Shown here in pieces: positions 1 through 8,332 of a DNA stretch of 63,424 nt (the stretch's first letter is position 1; every line of letters starts with the position of its first letter). Source of the DNA: Pseudomonadota bacterium (GTDB taxonomy: Bacteria; Pseudomonadota; Gammaproteobacteria; Burkholderiales; Burkholderiaceae_C). The stretch is taken from NCBI GenBank assembly GCA_021816585.1, contig JAKAXL010000014.1, positions 1 through 63,424 on the forward strand, written 5' to 3'. The notes under the pieces were generated by a model, which saw only the letters and a list, made by a program, of their open reading frames with translations, ran no database searches and was not told the origin of the DNA. Both the position numbers and the translations under genes were made by a program.

Positions 1-670
1 CGGCCATGAACGCGGGGGCCTCCTGCCAGGGCAGCGCGGCATGATGCTGCACGCGGCGCCGTTTGGAGATCGTCGGCAGCAACTGATCCAGGTTCCCGCG
101 CCACAGCGCAGGGTTCTCGCCGGAGCGCAGGCCGCGCGCCTTGGCTGCTGAGAGCACGGCCTCGATGCGCCCTCGTACGCGCGTGGCGGTCTCGTGCTTG
201 TCCTTCCAGATCGGTGAAAGAACCTCCAGCACCTCGCGGGTGCTGATCTCGCCCACGGGCTTGCTGCCGAGCTTCGGATACGCATAGGTGGTCAGGGTGT
301 TCGTCCACTGGTCCGCATGCTTGGCGTTCTTCCACCCAGGACGCATGGCCTCGATGAATTGCTCCGCGACACCCTGGAAGGTCTCCGCAGTCTTGGCACC
401 GGTGACCGTGGGCGCTGGGCGTGGATCGATGACCTCGCCGCGCTTGGCCCTTGCGCGCAGTTCGGCGGCCTTCGCTAGCGCATCCGCGAGGCTGAGGGTT
501 TCCAGGGGCCCCAGGCTGGGTTCACGGGTCTTGCCGGCCTGCGTGTACCGAAAGGTCCAGAGCGCCGACCGTCCACGCACCCGTAGATAGAGCCCTGGGC
601 CGACACGGTGCAGGCCGTCCTCCCTTGCTAGTCGCTGGACTTCCCGAGCGGTCAACTGTTGCTTCGCCAT
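1..670 (-). CDS. Tyrosine recombinase (P4-type integrase), N-terminal part, cut by the window edge
   Basis: An open frame runs without a stop from an ATG at 670 to the window edge, about 223 codons. It begins MAKQQLTAREVQRLARE and has the short arm-binding fold of DUF4102-type integrases (GLYLRVRGRSALWTFRY, then GPLETLSLADAL). A SAM-like core-binding stretch follows (TFQGVAEQFIEAMRPGWKNAKH, AYPKLGSKPVGEI). The catalytic R-H-R-Y part lies outside the window. Such enzymes integrate genomic islands at tRNA 3' ends, which suits the tRNA-His repeats further right. The IS21 element begins only a few bases upstream of the start codon and may have removed its promoter. The family call is firm; activity cannot be judged. 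Confidence 0.85.
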   Translation of the reverse strand, partial: MAKQQLTAREVQRLAREDGLHRVGPGLYLRVRGRSALWTFRYTQAGKTREPSLGPLETLSLADALAKAAELRARAKRGEVIDPRPAPTVTGAKTAETFQGVAEQFIEAMRPGWKNAKHADQWTNTLTTYAYPKLGSKPVGEISTREVLEVLSPIWKDKHETATRVRGRIEAVLSAAKARGLRSGENPALWRGNLDQLLPTISKRRRVQHHAALPWQEAPAFMA

Positions 671-688
671 GTACCCCGATGGTCAGGT

Positions 689-723
689 CAAACTGCTCCA
701 CCTTTGGCCGGTCAAACTGCTCC
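689..723. repeat. Left terminal repeats of the IS21 element
   Basis: Two copies of CAAACTGCTCC at 689-699 and 713-723, in inverse orientation to the copies at the other end. They are the expected IstA binding sites. Confidence 0.8.
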
Positions 724-739
724 AGGCAGGACGGCTGGA

Positions 740-1504
740 TTATGAGGCATCGGCGGTGACGGCGATGCGTGCGGCGGCCTCCTTGAGGCGGTAGCTGCGA
801 CCCTCGAACTCGAGCATGGTGGCGCGGTGCATGAGGCGGTCGAGGATGGTGGTGGCCATGGTGGCGTCGCCGAGGTAGCGGCCCCAGTCCTGCACGACGC
901 GGTTGGAGGTCACGACGATGGATCGGCGATGCTTGTAGCGCTGGTGGACGATGGCCTGCAGCAGCTCGGCCGCGGCGTCGCCGATGCGCCGGGCGAGGAA
1001 CAGGTCGTCGAGCACGAGCAGGTCGGGCTCGACCCAGGCGCGCAGCAGCGCGGCCTGCTCCTGGGTGCTGGCCAGGGCGTAGTGGGCAAACTCGGTGTCG
1101 GCCTCGACGTAGCGCACGTCGAAGCCTTGCAGGGTGGCCTGGTAGGCCACGGCCTTGGCGATGTGGCTCTTGCCGGTGCCGGGCTTGCCGACGATCAGGA
1201 CGTTGGCGCCGTCGCCGATGAACTTGAGGGTATGCAGCTCGAAGCAGGCCGCGCGCGGCAGCTTGGGGTTGAAGCGCCAGTCGAAGTCGGCCAGGGTGGC
1301 CTTCTCGTCGAGACGCGATTGTTTGAACCGCCGCTCATTGAGGCGGGAGCGGCGGCGGTCGACCTCGTCCTGCAGCATGGCGCCCAGGGTCGCCAGGAAC
1401 GGTTCCTGGCTGCTCTGCGCCTGCAGCACGCGGGTGGACAGGGTGTCGGCGATGCCCGAGAGGCGCAGCTCGCGCAGGGTGCGTTCGATCTCATTGAGGG
1501 TCAT
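740..1504 (-). CDS. istB: IstB-like ATP-binding transposition helper
   Basis: AAA+ ATPase that assists the IS21 transposase in target capture. At about 254 residues it has the normal IstB length. It shows an N-terminal IstB region (TLNEIERTLRELRLSGIADTL), Walker A (GKPGTGKSH), Walker B (LLVLDDL) and the sensor stretch VVTSNRVVQDWGRYLGD. The frame is open to an ATG at 1522, but the ATG at 1504 has GGAG eight bases upstream and is preferred. It overlaps the end of istA, as usual for translationally coupled istAB. All motifs look intact, so the helper should be functional. Confidence 0.9.
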   Translation of the reverse strand: MTLNEIERTLRELRLSGIADTLSTRVLQAQSSQEPFLATLGAMLQDEVDRRRSRLNERRFKQSRLDEKATLADFDWRFNPKLPRAACFELHTLKFIGDGANVLIVGKPGTGKSHIAKAVAYQATLQGFDVRYVEADTEFAHYALASTQEQAALLRAWVEPDLLVLDDLFLARRIGDAAAELLQAIVHQRYKHRRSIVVTSNRVVQDWGRYLGDATMATTILDRLMHRATMLEFEGRSYRLKEAAARIAVTADAS

Positions 1505-3074
1505 GCTGGGGGCTCCGTTCATGGTTGAGGGATTCGGCGGCGGCGCGGGCGAACAGATCGGCGTACTCCTCGGCCGGGCGGATCAGTTCGTGCTGCTGGG
1601 TCAGGGGCTCGGCGGTCGGGCCGCGGTCGAGGGCCTGCAGGGCCTCGGTGACGAGGCGCTCGGTCAGCGCCTTGACATGGCGGTAGCTGTAGACCCCGTC
1701 GGCCAGGGCGGCGGCGCAGGCGGCATCAACGAGGCGGCGCGGATAGCGCCCGGCCAGGGAGACGATGCCCCAGAGCTTGCGCTGGCCGACCCGGCCCTCG
1801 ATGGCGAACAGCAGCTCGCACAGGCGCATGGCCTCGGCCCCGATGGCGCGCGCCTGGGCCAGGATGCGGCGGGTCTCGCGCGAGGGGTTGAACACGCGCT
1901 CCTCGGCGGGCAGGACCACGGTGCCGGGGTGCTCGGCGCGGTCATGGGTGCGCAGCAGCTCCTGGGTCTTGAGGTCGCGGATCTCGATGCGCCGGGCATA
2001 GATGCGCACCAGCACCTGGGTGCCGATGCGCGCCGGACGGGCGGCGTAGCTGCAGTGGTCGACGCGCACGCAGCTGTCGTCGGCGACGGTGCGCTCGGCC
2101 TCGGTGAAGTACTGCATGCCCAGGACCGGCAGCGGCTGCAGGTGGGCTCTCTCCTCCTCGAACATGGCCTGCACCTGCCGGCGCGCGCTGCCGTGGATGC
2201 GCGGCGCCGCCCACTTGGTCTCCCAGTGCTCCAGAAAGGCGTTCTGCTCCTCGATGCTCTCGAAGCGACGGCCCTTGAGGGCGGTGGCCTGGGTGTGGCC
2301 GATGGCGTTCTCGACGCTGCCCTTGCGGTTGGGGTCGCGCACCCGCGCCGGGTCGGCGACGACCCCGTAATGCGCCAGCGTGGCGGCGTAGACCTTGTTG
2401 AGCTCGGGCTCGTACAGGTCGGGCTTGACGACGCCTTCCTTGAGGTTGTCGAGCACCACGTAGTGGGCCGAGCCGCCGAAGTAGCGCCAGGCCTGCTCGT
2501 GCAGCTCGGCCCAGACCTGCTGACTGGACTTCCAGACCACGCGGCGGAAGCTGCGCCGGGAATAGCGCAACGTGGCCACGAACAGGCGCGGGCGGCGGTA
2601 GCGGGCGGTGCCGGGCACGCGCGTGAGGGCGCCCTCGCCGTAATCGACCTGCATCTCCTCGCCGGGGGCGAACTCCAGGCGGTCGAACTGCTCGGGCTCG
2701 CGGACCTTGAGCCGGGCGACGAAGCGCTTGACCGAGTTGTAGTGGCCGGCGAAGCCGAACTGGTCGACCAGATCCTGGTAGATCGCGGTGGCGTTGCGCT
2801 TGAGGCGCAGCTGCGCCTCGACGAACGCCCGGTGCGGCTCGCACAGCGACGTCGTCGTGGCGGTCGGCGCCGGTGGCCGGGGTGGAGCAGTTTGCTCCTG
2901 CGAGCCGGTGGCCACCCCGGAGCAGTTTGCCTCGGACTCCTCGGTGAATCGATGCTGCCAGGCCCGGATGGTGTGGCGCGAGATGCCGGTGACGCGCTCG
3001 ATCTCTCGCTGCGTGGCGCCGGCCTCCAGCAGCGTGCGAATGGTGGTTTGCAGATGCGGCTTCAAGACGTTCAC
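1491..3074 (-). CDS. istA: IS21-family transposase IstA
   Basis: DDE transposase of 527 residues. An N-terminal helix-turn-helix (TQREIERVTGISRHTIRAW) binds the terminal repeats. The catalytic core shows the three acidic positions in MQVDYGEG, VVLDNLKEGV and KGSVENAIGH, followed by the C-terminal Mu-transposase-like region. The start is a GTG at 3074 with GAGAGG upstream. Residues about 48-65 (ANCSGVATGSQEQTAPP) are encoded by two further copies of the terminal-repeat 11-mer inside the gene. That is odd, but it keeps the frame open. It is followed by istB with an overlap. Confidence 0.92.
   Translation of the reverse strand: MNVLKPHLQTTIRTLLEAGATQREIERVTGISRHTIRAWQHRFTEESEANCSGVATGSQEQTAPPRPPAPTATTTSLCEPHRAFVEAQLRLKRNATAIYQDLVDQFGFAGHYNSVKRFVARLKVREPEQFDRLEFAPGEEMQVDYGEGALTRVPGTARYRRPRLFVATLRYSRRSFRRVVWKSSQQVWAELHEQAWRYFGGSAHYVVLDNLKEGVVKPDLYEPELNKVYAATLAHYGVVADPARVRDPNRKGSVENAIGHTQATALKGRRFESIEEQNAFLEHWETKWAAPRIHGSARRQVQAMFEEERAHLQPLPVLGMQYFTEAERTVADDSCVRVDHCSYAARPARIGTQVLVRIYARRIEIRDLKTQELLRTHDRAEHPGTVVLPAEERVFNPSRETRRILAQARAIGAEAMRLCELLFAIEGRVGQRKLWGIVSLAGRYPRRLVDAACAAALADGVYSYRHVKALTERLVTEALQALDRGPTAEPLTQQHELIRPAEEYADLFARAAAESLNHERSPQHDPQ
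2884..2929 (+). repeat. Two internal copies of the IS21 terminal 11-mer inside istA
   Basis: GGAGCAGTTTG occurs at 2884-2894 and again at 2919-2929, in the same orientation as the right-end copies at 3184 and 3208. They lie within the istA reading frame. Confidence 0.8.
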
Positions 3075-3183
3075 TCCCGTGCCTCTCCCTCGACGTTGAG
3101 GGAGTGGAAAGTAACGTCCTGCCAGCTGGCCCCGGCATGGTCGCCGTCGCCGCGATCAGCGGCTCAGATCACCCCGGCCAGGT

Positions 3184-3218
3184 GGAGCAGTTTGGGTGGC
3201 CAGAAGTGGAGCAGTTTG
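3184..3218. repeat. Right terminal repeats of the IS21 element
   Basis: Two copies of GGAGCAGTTTG at 3184-3194 and 3208-3218, each followed by GGTGGCC, with the same 24-bp step as at the left end. Confidence 0.8.
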
Positions 3219-3368
3219 GGTGGCCGCCGGGGCCATGATGCAGGCGAAGCACACTTCACACGGATATGCGACCGAATTGCGCGGGAAGATCTTGACCATC
3301 CATTGCGCGAGTACCAAGATCGACTCGCAAGCTCTCGCAGAGTGAGGGTCGACATCGAAGGAGCACGC

Positions 3369-4367
3369 ATGGCGGAGCAACACACTAAGGGCTACGAACC
3401 ACCACCTAGCGACGATTGGGGGCATATTGCATACAACCGGGCAGGGGGCTACTTGGCGGGGCGTCAGCTCGAACAAGAGGGACTCAGCTGGATTTATTTC
3501 GGGGAGTTGGAAGCACAGTGGTCGGCCGTGATGAACTACGTCAGTGAACATGAGCTTGAGCGTCTGTCAATCAGGCGGCGGATTGATGCTCCCGACGGCG
3601 GGCCCACTACCTTCGTGGCGTGGCATGAGACAGGCGCAGAGTCAGACCAATGGGCGCATTCGATGTGGGTTCCCATCGCGCTTTTGGACGACATCCTGAA
3701 CTCTCTGCCGCCCGCGGATTTGTGCGAGGGTACGCGCGTCATCGAGCAAGAACGACTACGACGTGATGGAGAAAGGGATAGCCGTCGAGCGCGAGGTTTT
3801 TTAGCGATCTGGGAAGCAGCGCGCGAGGCGGCGCCGGCCATGCGGATGGAAGAATTTGAAGTGTTGGCTGCGATTCAGCAAGCGGCAAGCCGCGGACAGT
3901 TGCCGGCGTACATGCATGGCGCGAGTCTGCCGATTCATGCGGTTGTCGGGGCATCCGTGCATCCGAAGCACGAGTGCAGCGCAGAGGACCTGGACAACTG
4001 GATGAGAGCCAATCAGGTCCGCTGCGATTTTTCTTTCGTTGCGCGGGCTCAGGAGCTTGCGCGGGCTCAGGCGCTTGCGAGGGCTGTGGCTGCCGGCGAA
4101 GGCACGAGCACCCCCCGCAATGGGAATCCTGTTGTGACGGACGCCGCTCGGTGGAAGCAAGCCGACGCTGCTGGCAAGCGCGCCCTGGCGGAGGATGCTG
4201 TTCGGCGGTATGGCAGCCAGGCGGGAGCTGCCAGGGCCTGCGGCGTCTCAAGAGCGCGCCTTCAAGCCGTGTTGGACGGTACGCGGGGCGCAAAGTCGGC
4301 TTCTGCGCGCGGTGCAGCGGCTGCGCCGGGGTTCCTGGACCAGGTCTGGAATCGCCGTGGCCGCTAG
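3369..4367 (+). CDS. Hypothetical island protein with C-terminal helix-turn-helix
   Basis: I do not recognise this 332-residue protein. The open frame extends far upstream through the IS element, but the real start is the ATG at 3369, which has AAGGAG six bases before it. The first half (DDWGHIAYNRAGGYLAGRQ, then IYFGELEAQWSAVMNYVS) looks globular with no membrane segment. The middle contains a short near-tandem repeat, RAQELARAQALARA. The C-terminal 70 residues contain a likely DNA-binding helix-turn-helix (YGSQAGAARACGVSRARLQAVLDG). It stands between two integrase genes in an integration hotspot, so it is probably island cargo or a regulator. Codon use is less extreme than in chromosomal neighbours. 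Confidence 0.75.
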   Translation: MAEQHTKGYEPPPSDDWGHIAYNRAGGYLAGRQLEQEGLSWIYFGELEAQWSAVMNYVSEHELERLSIRRRIDAPDGGPTTFVAWHETGAESDQWAHSMWVPIALLDDILNSLPPADLCEGTRVIEQERLRRDGERDSRRARGFLAIWEAAREAAPAMRMEEFEVLAAIQQAASRGQLPAYMHGASLPIHAVVGASVHPKHECSAEDLDNWMRANQVRCDFSFVARAQELARAQALARAVAAGEGTSTPRNGNPVVTDAARWKQADAAGKRALAEDAVRRYGSQAGAARACGVSRARLQAVLDGTRGAKSASARGAAAAPGFLDQVWNRRGR

Positions 4368-4414
4368 TTCAGAACGTAGCAGCGCGCGAGAGTTCGAAGA
4401 CTTTGCCAAGGGAG

Positions 4415-5866
4415 TCATACAACCGAATGCAGCCGTGATTCATCCTCGCAGGGCGGCGTGAACGCGACGCCGCCCTGCTGCAGAATCCATGCCTCGATGC
4501 GCTCATGGTGCAAGCGGAGCAGATCCAGCGGGCGGCGCTTGTAGTGCTTTTCAGCCGTGGCGCTGGGTTTGTGTCCTTGAATTTGCGCCACTACGCCGGC
4601 CGGGATCTCCAGCCACTCAGTGAGACTAGAAAAGCTGCGGCGCAGGCCATGAAGCGTTAAGCCCTCGATGTCGGCGGCGGTGCAGGCATTGCCATGGGCT
4701 TTGCTTGGCGTCGGCAGCACCATGCGTCCGTCCGATTTTTCAGCCTTCATGCTCGACGCGAACACCCATCCCTTTCCGCGCGGCAGCGGGTTCAGCAGAT
4801 GCCACACGTAGGGGGTGAGGGGAATGACGCGCTCGCCCTCCACCTTGTCTCGGATGGTCAGGGCCTTCCACTTGCGGTTCACGTCCTCCCAGCGCAGGGT
4901 TAGCACTTCGCCGGGGCGGGCGCCCGTCAGCAGCATGATTTGCAGCGCTGCGGAGGCTGTCGTGTTCTTGAGGCCTTGCACGGCCGCAAACCATGCTTTC
5001 AGTTGCTCGCGGGTCAGCACATCGGATTTGACGGCCGGGCGTCCCAGCGCCTCGCGGGCGCGGCGCGTCTTGGCCGGGTTGGTCGCGGGCACGGTGCCAG
5101 CATATTGCGGTTGCTCGCGGCACCAGCCAAAAAACACGGTCAGCAAGCGCCATGCCAGCCGGGCGGATGCCGGGCGGGCCTTGCCCTCGGTCGCCGCCCA
5201 CTGCTCGACGGTTCCTGCGTCCAGGCTGTGCAAGGGTAGGGGCATCAGCGCGGCGAGTGGGCCGGGCTTGGTCGTCGCCGGCTTCTTGGTGCGGCGTGCA
5301 TAGTCCTCGCCGCCAGGGCGGGCCTTGTTCAGATGGTCGCGGTAATGCAGGTCACTCCAGTGCGGCCGGCGATCGGCCAGGTACGCGGCCCAGGCATCGG
5401 CCACGGTCACGGCGCGGCGGGCTTCGTCCTGCTCGCGCTGGCGCTGTTCCTCGGCTTCCCGCTGCACCTTCGCTGCGTCCTCGGCCTCGCGCTGGGCCTT
5501 GGCGCGGGCCTTGGCTTCTTCATCCTCGCGGCGCTGCTCAGTCGGATTGATGCCTTGGTCAATCAGCACCGTCAGGGCGGCGGCACGCTGGCGGGCGCCT
5601 TCCCGCTTGCGTACCTCGCCGGTTTCGCGGTCCTGCACTTCGTCGGACTCCAGCGGCCACGCCTCGGGGCTGCCGATGGTCACGCGCACGGTTCGTCCTT
5701 TCAGGCGCGATTCGAAGATGTAGGCGCGGGCGCCGGTCGCAGTCACCCGCAAGCCTAGGCCGGGCTGCTTGCCATCCCAGTAGATGGCCTGCTGCTTGCC
5801 AGGCGGGCAGGTGAAGGCGGCAACGCGGCCCGCCGTGAAGTTGTCCCGCTGCTGCCGCTTGCCCAT
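4415..5866 (-). CDS. P4-type tyrosine recombinase (integrase)
   Basis: A complete integrase of 483 residues. It has an N-terminal DUF4102 arm-binding domain (GKRQQRDNFTAGRVAAF, GLGLRVTATGARAYIFE), then a long charged helix (residues about 110-145, rich in E, A, R and Q). A core-binding domain and the catalytic domain follow. The catalytic residues are visible: Arg in LLTGARPGEVL, His and Arg in LHGLRRSFSSL, a conserved GHKPSATAEKHY block, and its Tyr as nucleophile. The start chosen is the ATG at 5866, with GGAGG seven bases upstream; the frame is open to a GTG at 5887. The gene ends at a G+C-poor junction and its start faces the tRNA-His repeat at 6026, suiting an integrase of the island left of that repeat. 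Confidence 0.92.
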   Translation of the reverse strand: MGKRQQRDNFTAGRVAAFTCPPGKQQAIYWDGKQPGLGLRVTATGARAYIFESRLKGRTVRVTIGSPEAWPLESDEVQDRETGEVRKREGARQRAAALTVLIDQGINPTEQRREDEEAKARAKAQREAEDAAKVQREAEEQRQREQDEARRAVTVADAWAAYLADRRPHWSDLHYRDHLNKARPGGEDYARRTKKPATTKPGPLAALMPLPLHSLDAGTVEQWAATEGKARPASARLAWRLLTVFFGWCREQPQYAGTVPATNPAKTRRAREALGRPAVKSDVLTREQLKAWFAAVQGLKNTTASAALQIMLLTGARPGEVLTLRWEDVNRKWKALTIRDKVEGERVIPLTPYVWHLLNPLPRGKGWVFASSMKAEKSDGRMVLPTPSKAHGNACTAADIEGLTLHGLRRSFSSLTEWLEIPAGVVAQIQGHKPSATAEKHYKRRPLDLLRLHHERIEAWILQQGGVAFTPPCEDESRLHSVV

Positions 5867-6025
5867 GTTCGGCCTCCATGTAGGCACTGTGTAGGTATAT
5901 TTTAGGCATGTTCGGGAATTGCCGGAAATACGGCGCAGGGGTTGATAATCTGTAAGATGCTGTTTTTACGTCAAATTATCTGCCTGCAGCAACGCCGGGA
6001 AACGCTGCGGAATACATAAGCAATA

Positions 6026-6074
6026 GGATTGTGATTCCTGTTGTCGTGGGTTCGAGTCCCATCAGCCACCCCAA
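6026..6074 (+). repeat. Attachment site 1: 3' half of tRNA-His (49-bp direct repeat)
   Basis: The 49 bases match exactly those at 10605-10653. They correspond to the 3' half of tRNA-His: anticodon loop TTGTGAT (anticodon GTG), variable region, T-arm GTGGGTTCGAGTCCCAT and acceptor end CAGCCACCCCA. The 5' half of a tRNA is not present upstream, so this is an attachment-site copy and not a gene. It marks the left end of island B. Confidence 0.9.
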
Positions 6075-6090
6075 CTAGATCAAGCGCTTA

Positions 6091-6113
6091 CGGGTCCTTC
6101 GGGGCCCGTTTTG
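6091..6113 (+). terminator. Terminator-like hairpin after the tRNA-His 3' copy
   Basis: Stem CGGGTCC / GGGCCCG with loop TTCG, followed by TTTTGC. It lies just downstream of the tRNA-His fragment and is probably a terminator inherited with it. Confidence 0.6.
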
Positions 6114-6130
6114 CTTTTCCGGAGTGCCGA

Positions 6131-6151
6131 AAATTCCCACCGTGGGAATTT
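6131..6151. repeat. Perfect palindrome inside the left end of island B
   Basis: AAATTCCCAC, one base, then GTGGGAATTT. It sits 57 bp inside the left tRNA-His repeat and eight bases from the integrase stop codon. The 12-mer GAAATTCCCACG found here (complement strand) recurs at 10553-10564 near the right repeat, so these may be recombinase arm sites. Confidence 0.6.
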
Positions 6152-6158
6152 CGAGGCC

Positions 6159-7178
6159 TCACGGGCCCTTACGCAGCACCTCGCGCGCGCGGTCGTAGAT
6201 GCGTGCCGTCGTGCCGGGGTCGGCGTGCAGATTGGGCAGCGTGCCGGTCTGCTTGCGGTACTGTGTGACGTGGTAGGCGCGCAGGTCGTGGGACACGAAG
6301 GGTTCGCTGACCACCTTCGCGCCGATGGCGGTCTTCATCAGACGCGCCCACATGGTCTTGAAGCCGCTTTCGGTGTAGGCGTTGCCCTTGCTGTTCGGGA
6401 ACACATAGCCGAGCTTGTCGTCGGCTGCGATCGAGCGAAGGCGGGCCATCAGATCATCCAAGGCCGGAGTCGTCTCGATGCGTTCCCACACCACCTTGCC
6501 ATCATGCTGCTTGGCCCGGCGTAGCTGCACGCCGTCGGCGGATACCTGGGTCCAGAGCATGTTGAGAAACTCGACCCGACGACTGCCGGCAAGGGCGCAG
6601 AACTCCGCGAGGCCGGCCAGCACAATGCCGGTGCGCCCACGGGTGCGAGACCACTCTAGGAAGGCCACAAGCTCTGCGGGCTCGATGGCGCGGACGCGAG
6701 GCCGCTCCTTGTTCCGCTGGACATCACGGCACGGGTTGGCCTGGATGAGTCCTCGACGCACCGCGAGTGCCATGAGATTCGACATCAGGGAGATTTCGCG
6801 ATTCGCGCGTACGCCGGCACTGCGCTTGTCCAGGTAGGTGCCGATGTCGCTCGGACGAACCGCGACGGCGGGCGTCTTGCCGAACACGTCGAGCAGCGGC
6901 CCGGCGCACTGCGAGTAGTCGGCCTTCGTCGCGTCGGCGTAGTCCAGCCAGCGGCGAGTTTCCTGGAACTCCCGCCACAGATGCGCGATGGTGCCGTGAT
7001 CCGGCGCCTGGGCGGTGATGTCGAGCACCTCCCGAAGCGCGGCGATCTTGTCCGTGCCGAGGTTCATGGGCTTGCCGCCGAGGGGGTGATAGCGATAGGT
7101 CACCTTGCCATCCTTGCGAGGCCGGGCTTCCATGCGGGGGAGCAAACCGTAAGCGGATTGCCGGTCGCGGTGTCTCAT
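6159..7178 (-). CDS. Tyrosine recombinase of island B
   Basis: A 339-residue phage-type integrase. It starts at an ATG with AAGGAG seven bases upstream. An N-terminal arm domain (KDGKVTYRYHPLGGKPMNLG) is followed by a core-binding domain (TIAHLWREFQETRRW...DATKADYSQ). The catalytic domain has Arg in LAGSRRVEFL, His and Arg in SHDLRAYHVTQY, and the nucleophilic Tyr in TTARIYDRAREV near the C-terminus. The gene lies beside the left tRNA-His repeat and is the presumed integrase for island B. Its start follows the stop of the upstream DUF4224 gene by about 20 bases, so the minus-strand genes of the island probably form one transcript. Confidence 0.92.
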   Translation of the reverse strand: MRHRDRQSAYGLLPRMEARPRKDGKVTYRYHPLGGKPMNLGTDKIAALREVLDITAQAPDHGTIAHLWREFQETRRWLDYADATKADYSQCAGPLLDVFGKTPAVAVRPSDIGTYLDKRSAGVRANREISLMSNLMALAVRRGLIQANPCRDVQRNKERPRVRAIEPAELVAFLEWSRTRGRTGIVLAGLAEFCALAGSRRVEFLNMLWTQVSADGVQLRRAKQHDGKVVWERIETTPALDDLMARLRSIAADDKLGYVFPNSKGNAYTESGFKTMWARLMKTAIGAKVVSEPFVSHDLRAYHVTQYRKQTGTLPNLHADPGTTARIYDRAREVLRKGP

Positions 7179-7199
7179 CGGGACTCCTTGTCGTGGTGC

Positions 7200-7442
7200 C
7201 TAGCGGACCTTGCTCCAGTCCGGGCCAACGCTCGGATGGGCGGTATGGGAGAGGGGAGCCGCCGCTTCGATCTGCTTGCGCATGACGAGGGGCAGACCAT
7301 CCGGGCGCCGAGGAACGGCGACCACGTTCGGCAACCGAGCGAGGAAGCGTGCCTGCGCGCTGCGCTGTCGCAACGGACGACACAGGTCGTCGATCTCGTC
7401 GTGGGTCAGCCACGGAGGCAGGAAGGGGGGCGGCGTCAGCAT
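7200..7442 (-). CDS. DUF4224 small protein
   Basis: An 80-residue protein starting MLTPPPFLPPWLTHDEIDDL. It matches the pattern of DUF4224: a leading PPFLT-like segment, a short helix with the pair of hydrophobics, then RRPDGLPLVMR. DUF4224 genes commonly stand beside integrase genes of filamentous and other small phages. A role as recombination directionality or DNA-binding factor is possible but not shown. Its ATG overlaps the stop of the rep gene (ATGCTGA), so the two are translationally coupled, and the integrase follows after about 20 bases. Confidence 0.75.
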   Translation of the reverse strand: MLTPPPFLPPWLTHDEIDDLCRPLRQRSAQARFLARLPNVVAVPRRPDGLPLVMRKQIEAAAPLSHTAHPSVGPDWSKVR

Positions 7443-8281
7443 TGCCCGCCCTCGAACTCGCCCAGGAGGCTGTACGGCCCGCCGATGTCGGCTATGCCTC
7501 CGGCGTAGTGAAGGACCAGGGTGGCAACAACTCGCCCGCCATGAACGGACACCCGCCAGGGCGATTGCACGCAAACACCAGTTCCTTTCTCCGCCAGGCC
7601 GACCGATTGGATTCGCACAAAGCGTTGGCCGACGCCTGCGAAAGCCTTAAGCCATGAGGGCAGGTTGAACCATGCGCGAACCGAACGACCGAACGCATCG
7701 AGTCCGCCGCCGCCGTGGAGACGGGCTCCTTTGGGCAACTGGTCTTCGGCGTCGAACTTGCTGACGTACTTGACGAGGTATCCGATGGCGTTACGCGCCC
7801 ATTCGATGCGAGTGAGTCCATGAGGCCACCAGCCTTGCTTGTCGGGTTTGGGAAGGGTCAAGCCACGCGGCAGCCAGAGGAGCACGTGGTAGTGCAGGGC
7901 GCCGCGCTTCTGCAGCTCGGCGACCCAGACATAGGGGAGCTTGTGGCCTCTACGCTCCATCCATTGCCGGATGTGCTTGATGAGGTCCGAGATGTGGCGA
8001 GCCGCCCACCCATCGACATCGCGATAGGTCAGGGTCAGCATCGCAGGCTTGAAGCGCTTTCCGCGCCCAGCGAACTCGATCATGCGCGCGGACGTGACGA
8101 CGGATCGCTTCATCCGCCGCATGCGGCCTACCTTCTGATCGATCTCCACCGAGTGCGGGAGGGGCGTGTCACTTGTTCCATAGTTGACAAGCCCAGGGGC
8201 CGCCGTCGCGCGCGCGCCTGCCGGCGCGCTGTGCGCCGGCGGCTTCTGGCAATGCTCGTCAGGGGCGTGAGTGATCTTCAT
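7436..8281 (-). CDS. Rolling-circle (HUH) replication protein of filamentous-phage type
   Basis: A 281-residue Rep. The family motifs are visible: PAMLTLTYRDVDGW (motif 1 region), the metal-binding HUH motif in ALHYHVLLWLP, and the tyrosine motif in YLVKYVSKF, with Tyr and Lys spaced as in Rep nucleases of inoviruses of Xanthomonas and related bacteria. Such proteins nick the plus-strand origin and drive rolling-circle replication. The ATG at 8281 has GAGGGGA just upstream, which is also one arm of a 9-bp palindrome. It suggests that the excised island can replicate as a circle. No single-strand-binding, coat or Zot gene accompanies it. Confidence 0.8.
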   Translation of the reverse strand: MKITHAPDEHCQKPPAHSAPAGARATAAPGLVNYGTSDTPLPHSVEIDQKVGRMRRMKRSVVTSARMIEFAGRGKRFKPAMLTLTYRDVDGWAARHISDLIKHIRQWMERRGHKLPYVWVAELQKRGALHYHVLLWLPRGLTLPKPDKQGWWPHGLTRIEWARNAIGYLVKYVSKFDAEDQLPKGARLHGGGGLDAFGRSVRAWFNLPSWLKAFAGVGQRFVRIQSVGLAEKGTGVCVQSPWRVSVHGGRVVATLVLHYAGGIADIGGPYSLLGEFEGGQC

Positions 8282-8304
8282 GTCCCCTCACTTTAGAGGG
8301 GACA
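8281..8304. promoter_or_regulatory. Palindrome overlapping the rep start codon
   Basis: TGTCCCCTC, six bases, GAGGGGACA: a perfect 9-bp inverted repeat. It includes the rep Shine-Dalgarno and touches the ATG. It could be an operator, a translational-control stem or part of the replication origin. Confidence 0.6.
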
Positions 8305-8332
8305 TGAAAACCCGTCAAGGGAATTTCACTAC

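Larger units (their letters stand above)
676..3226 (-). mobile_element. IS21-family insertion sequence with istA and istB
   Basis: Two transposition genes on the minus strand (istA then istB) are enclosed by multiple terminal repeats typical of IS21. An 11-mer GGAGCAGTTTG, or its complement, occurs twice at each end, with copies 24 bp apart. The complement is at 689-699 and 713-723; the direct form is at 3184-3194 and 3208-3218. Outer limits are approximate because no target duplication was clear by eye. The element sits between the start of the left integrase and the next island gene. Confidence 0.85.

Noticed and set aside
1155..4367. A 1070-codon open frame on the plus strand
   Set aside because: Its first two-thirds run antisense through istB and istA. 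Only the part from the ATG at 3369 has a ribosome site and coding features.
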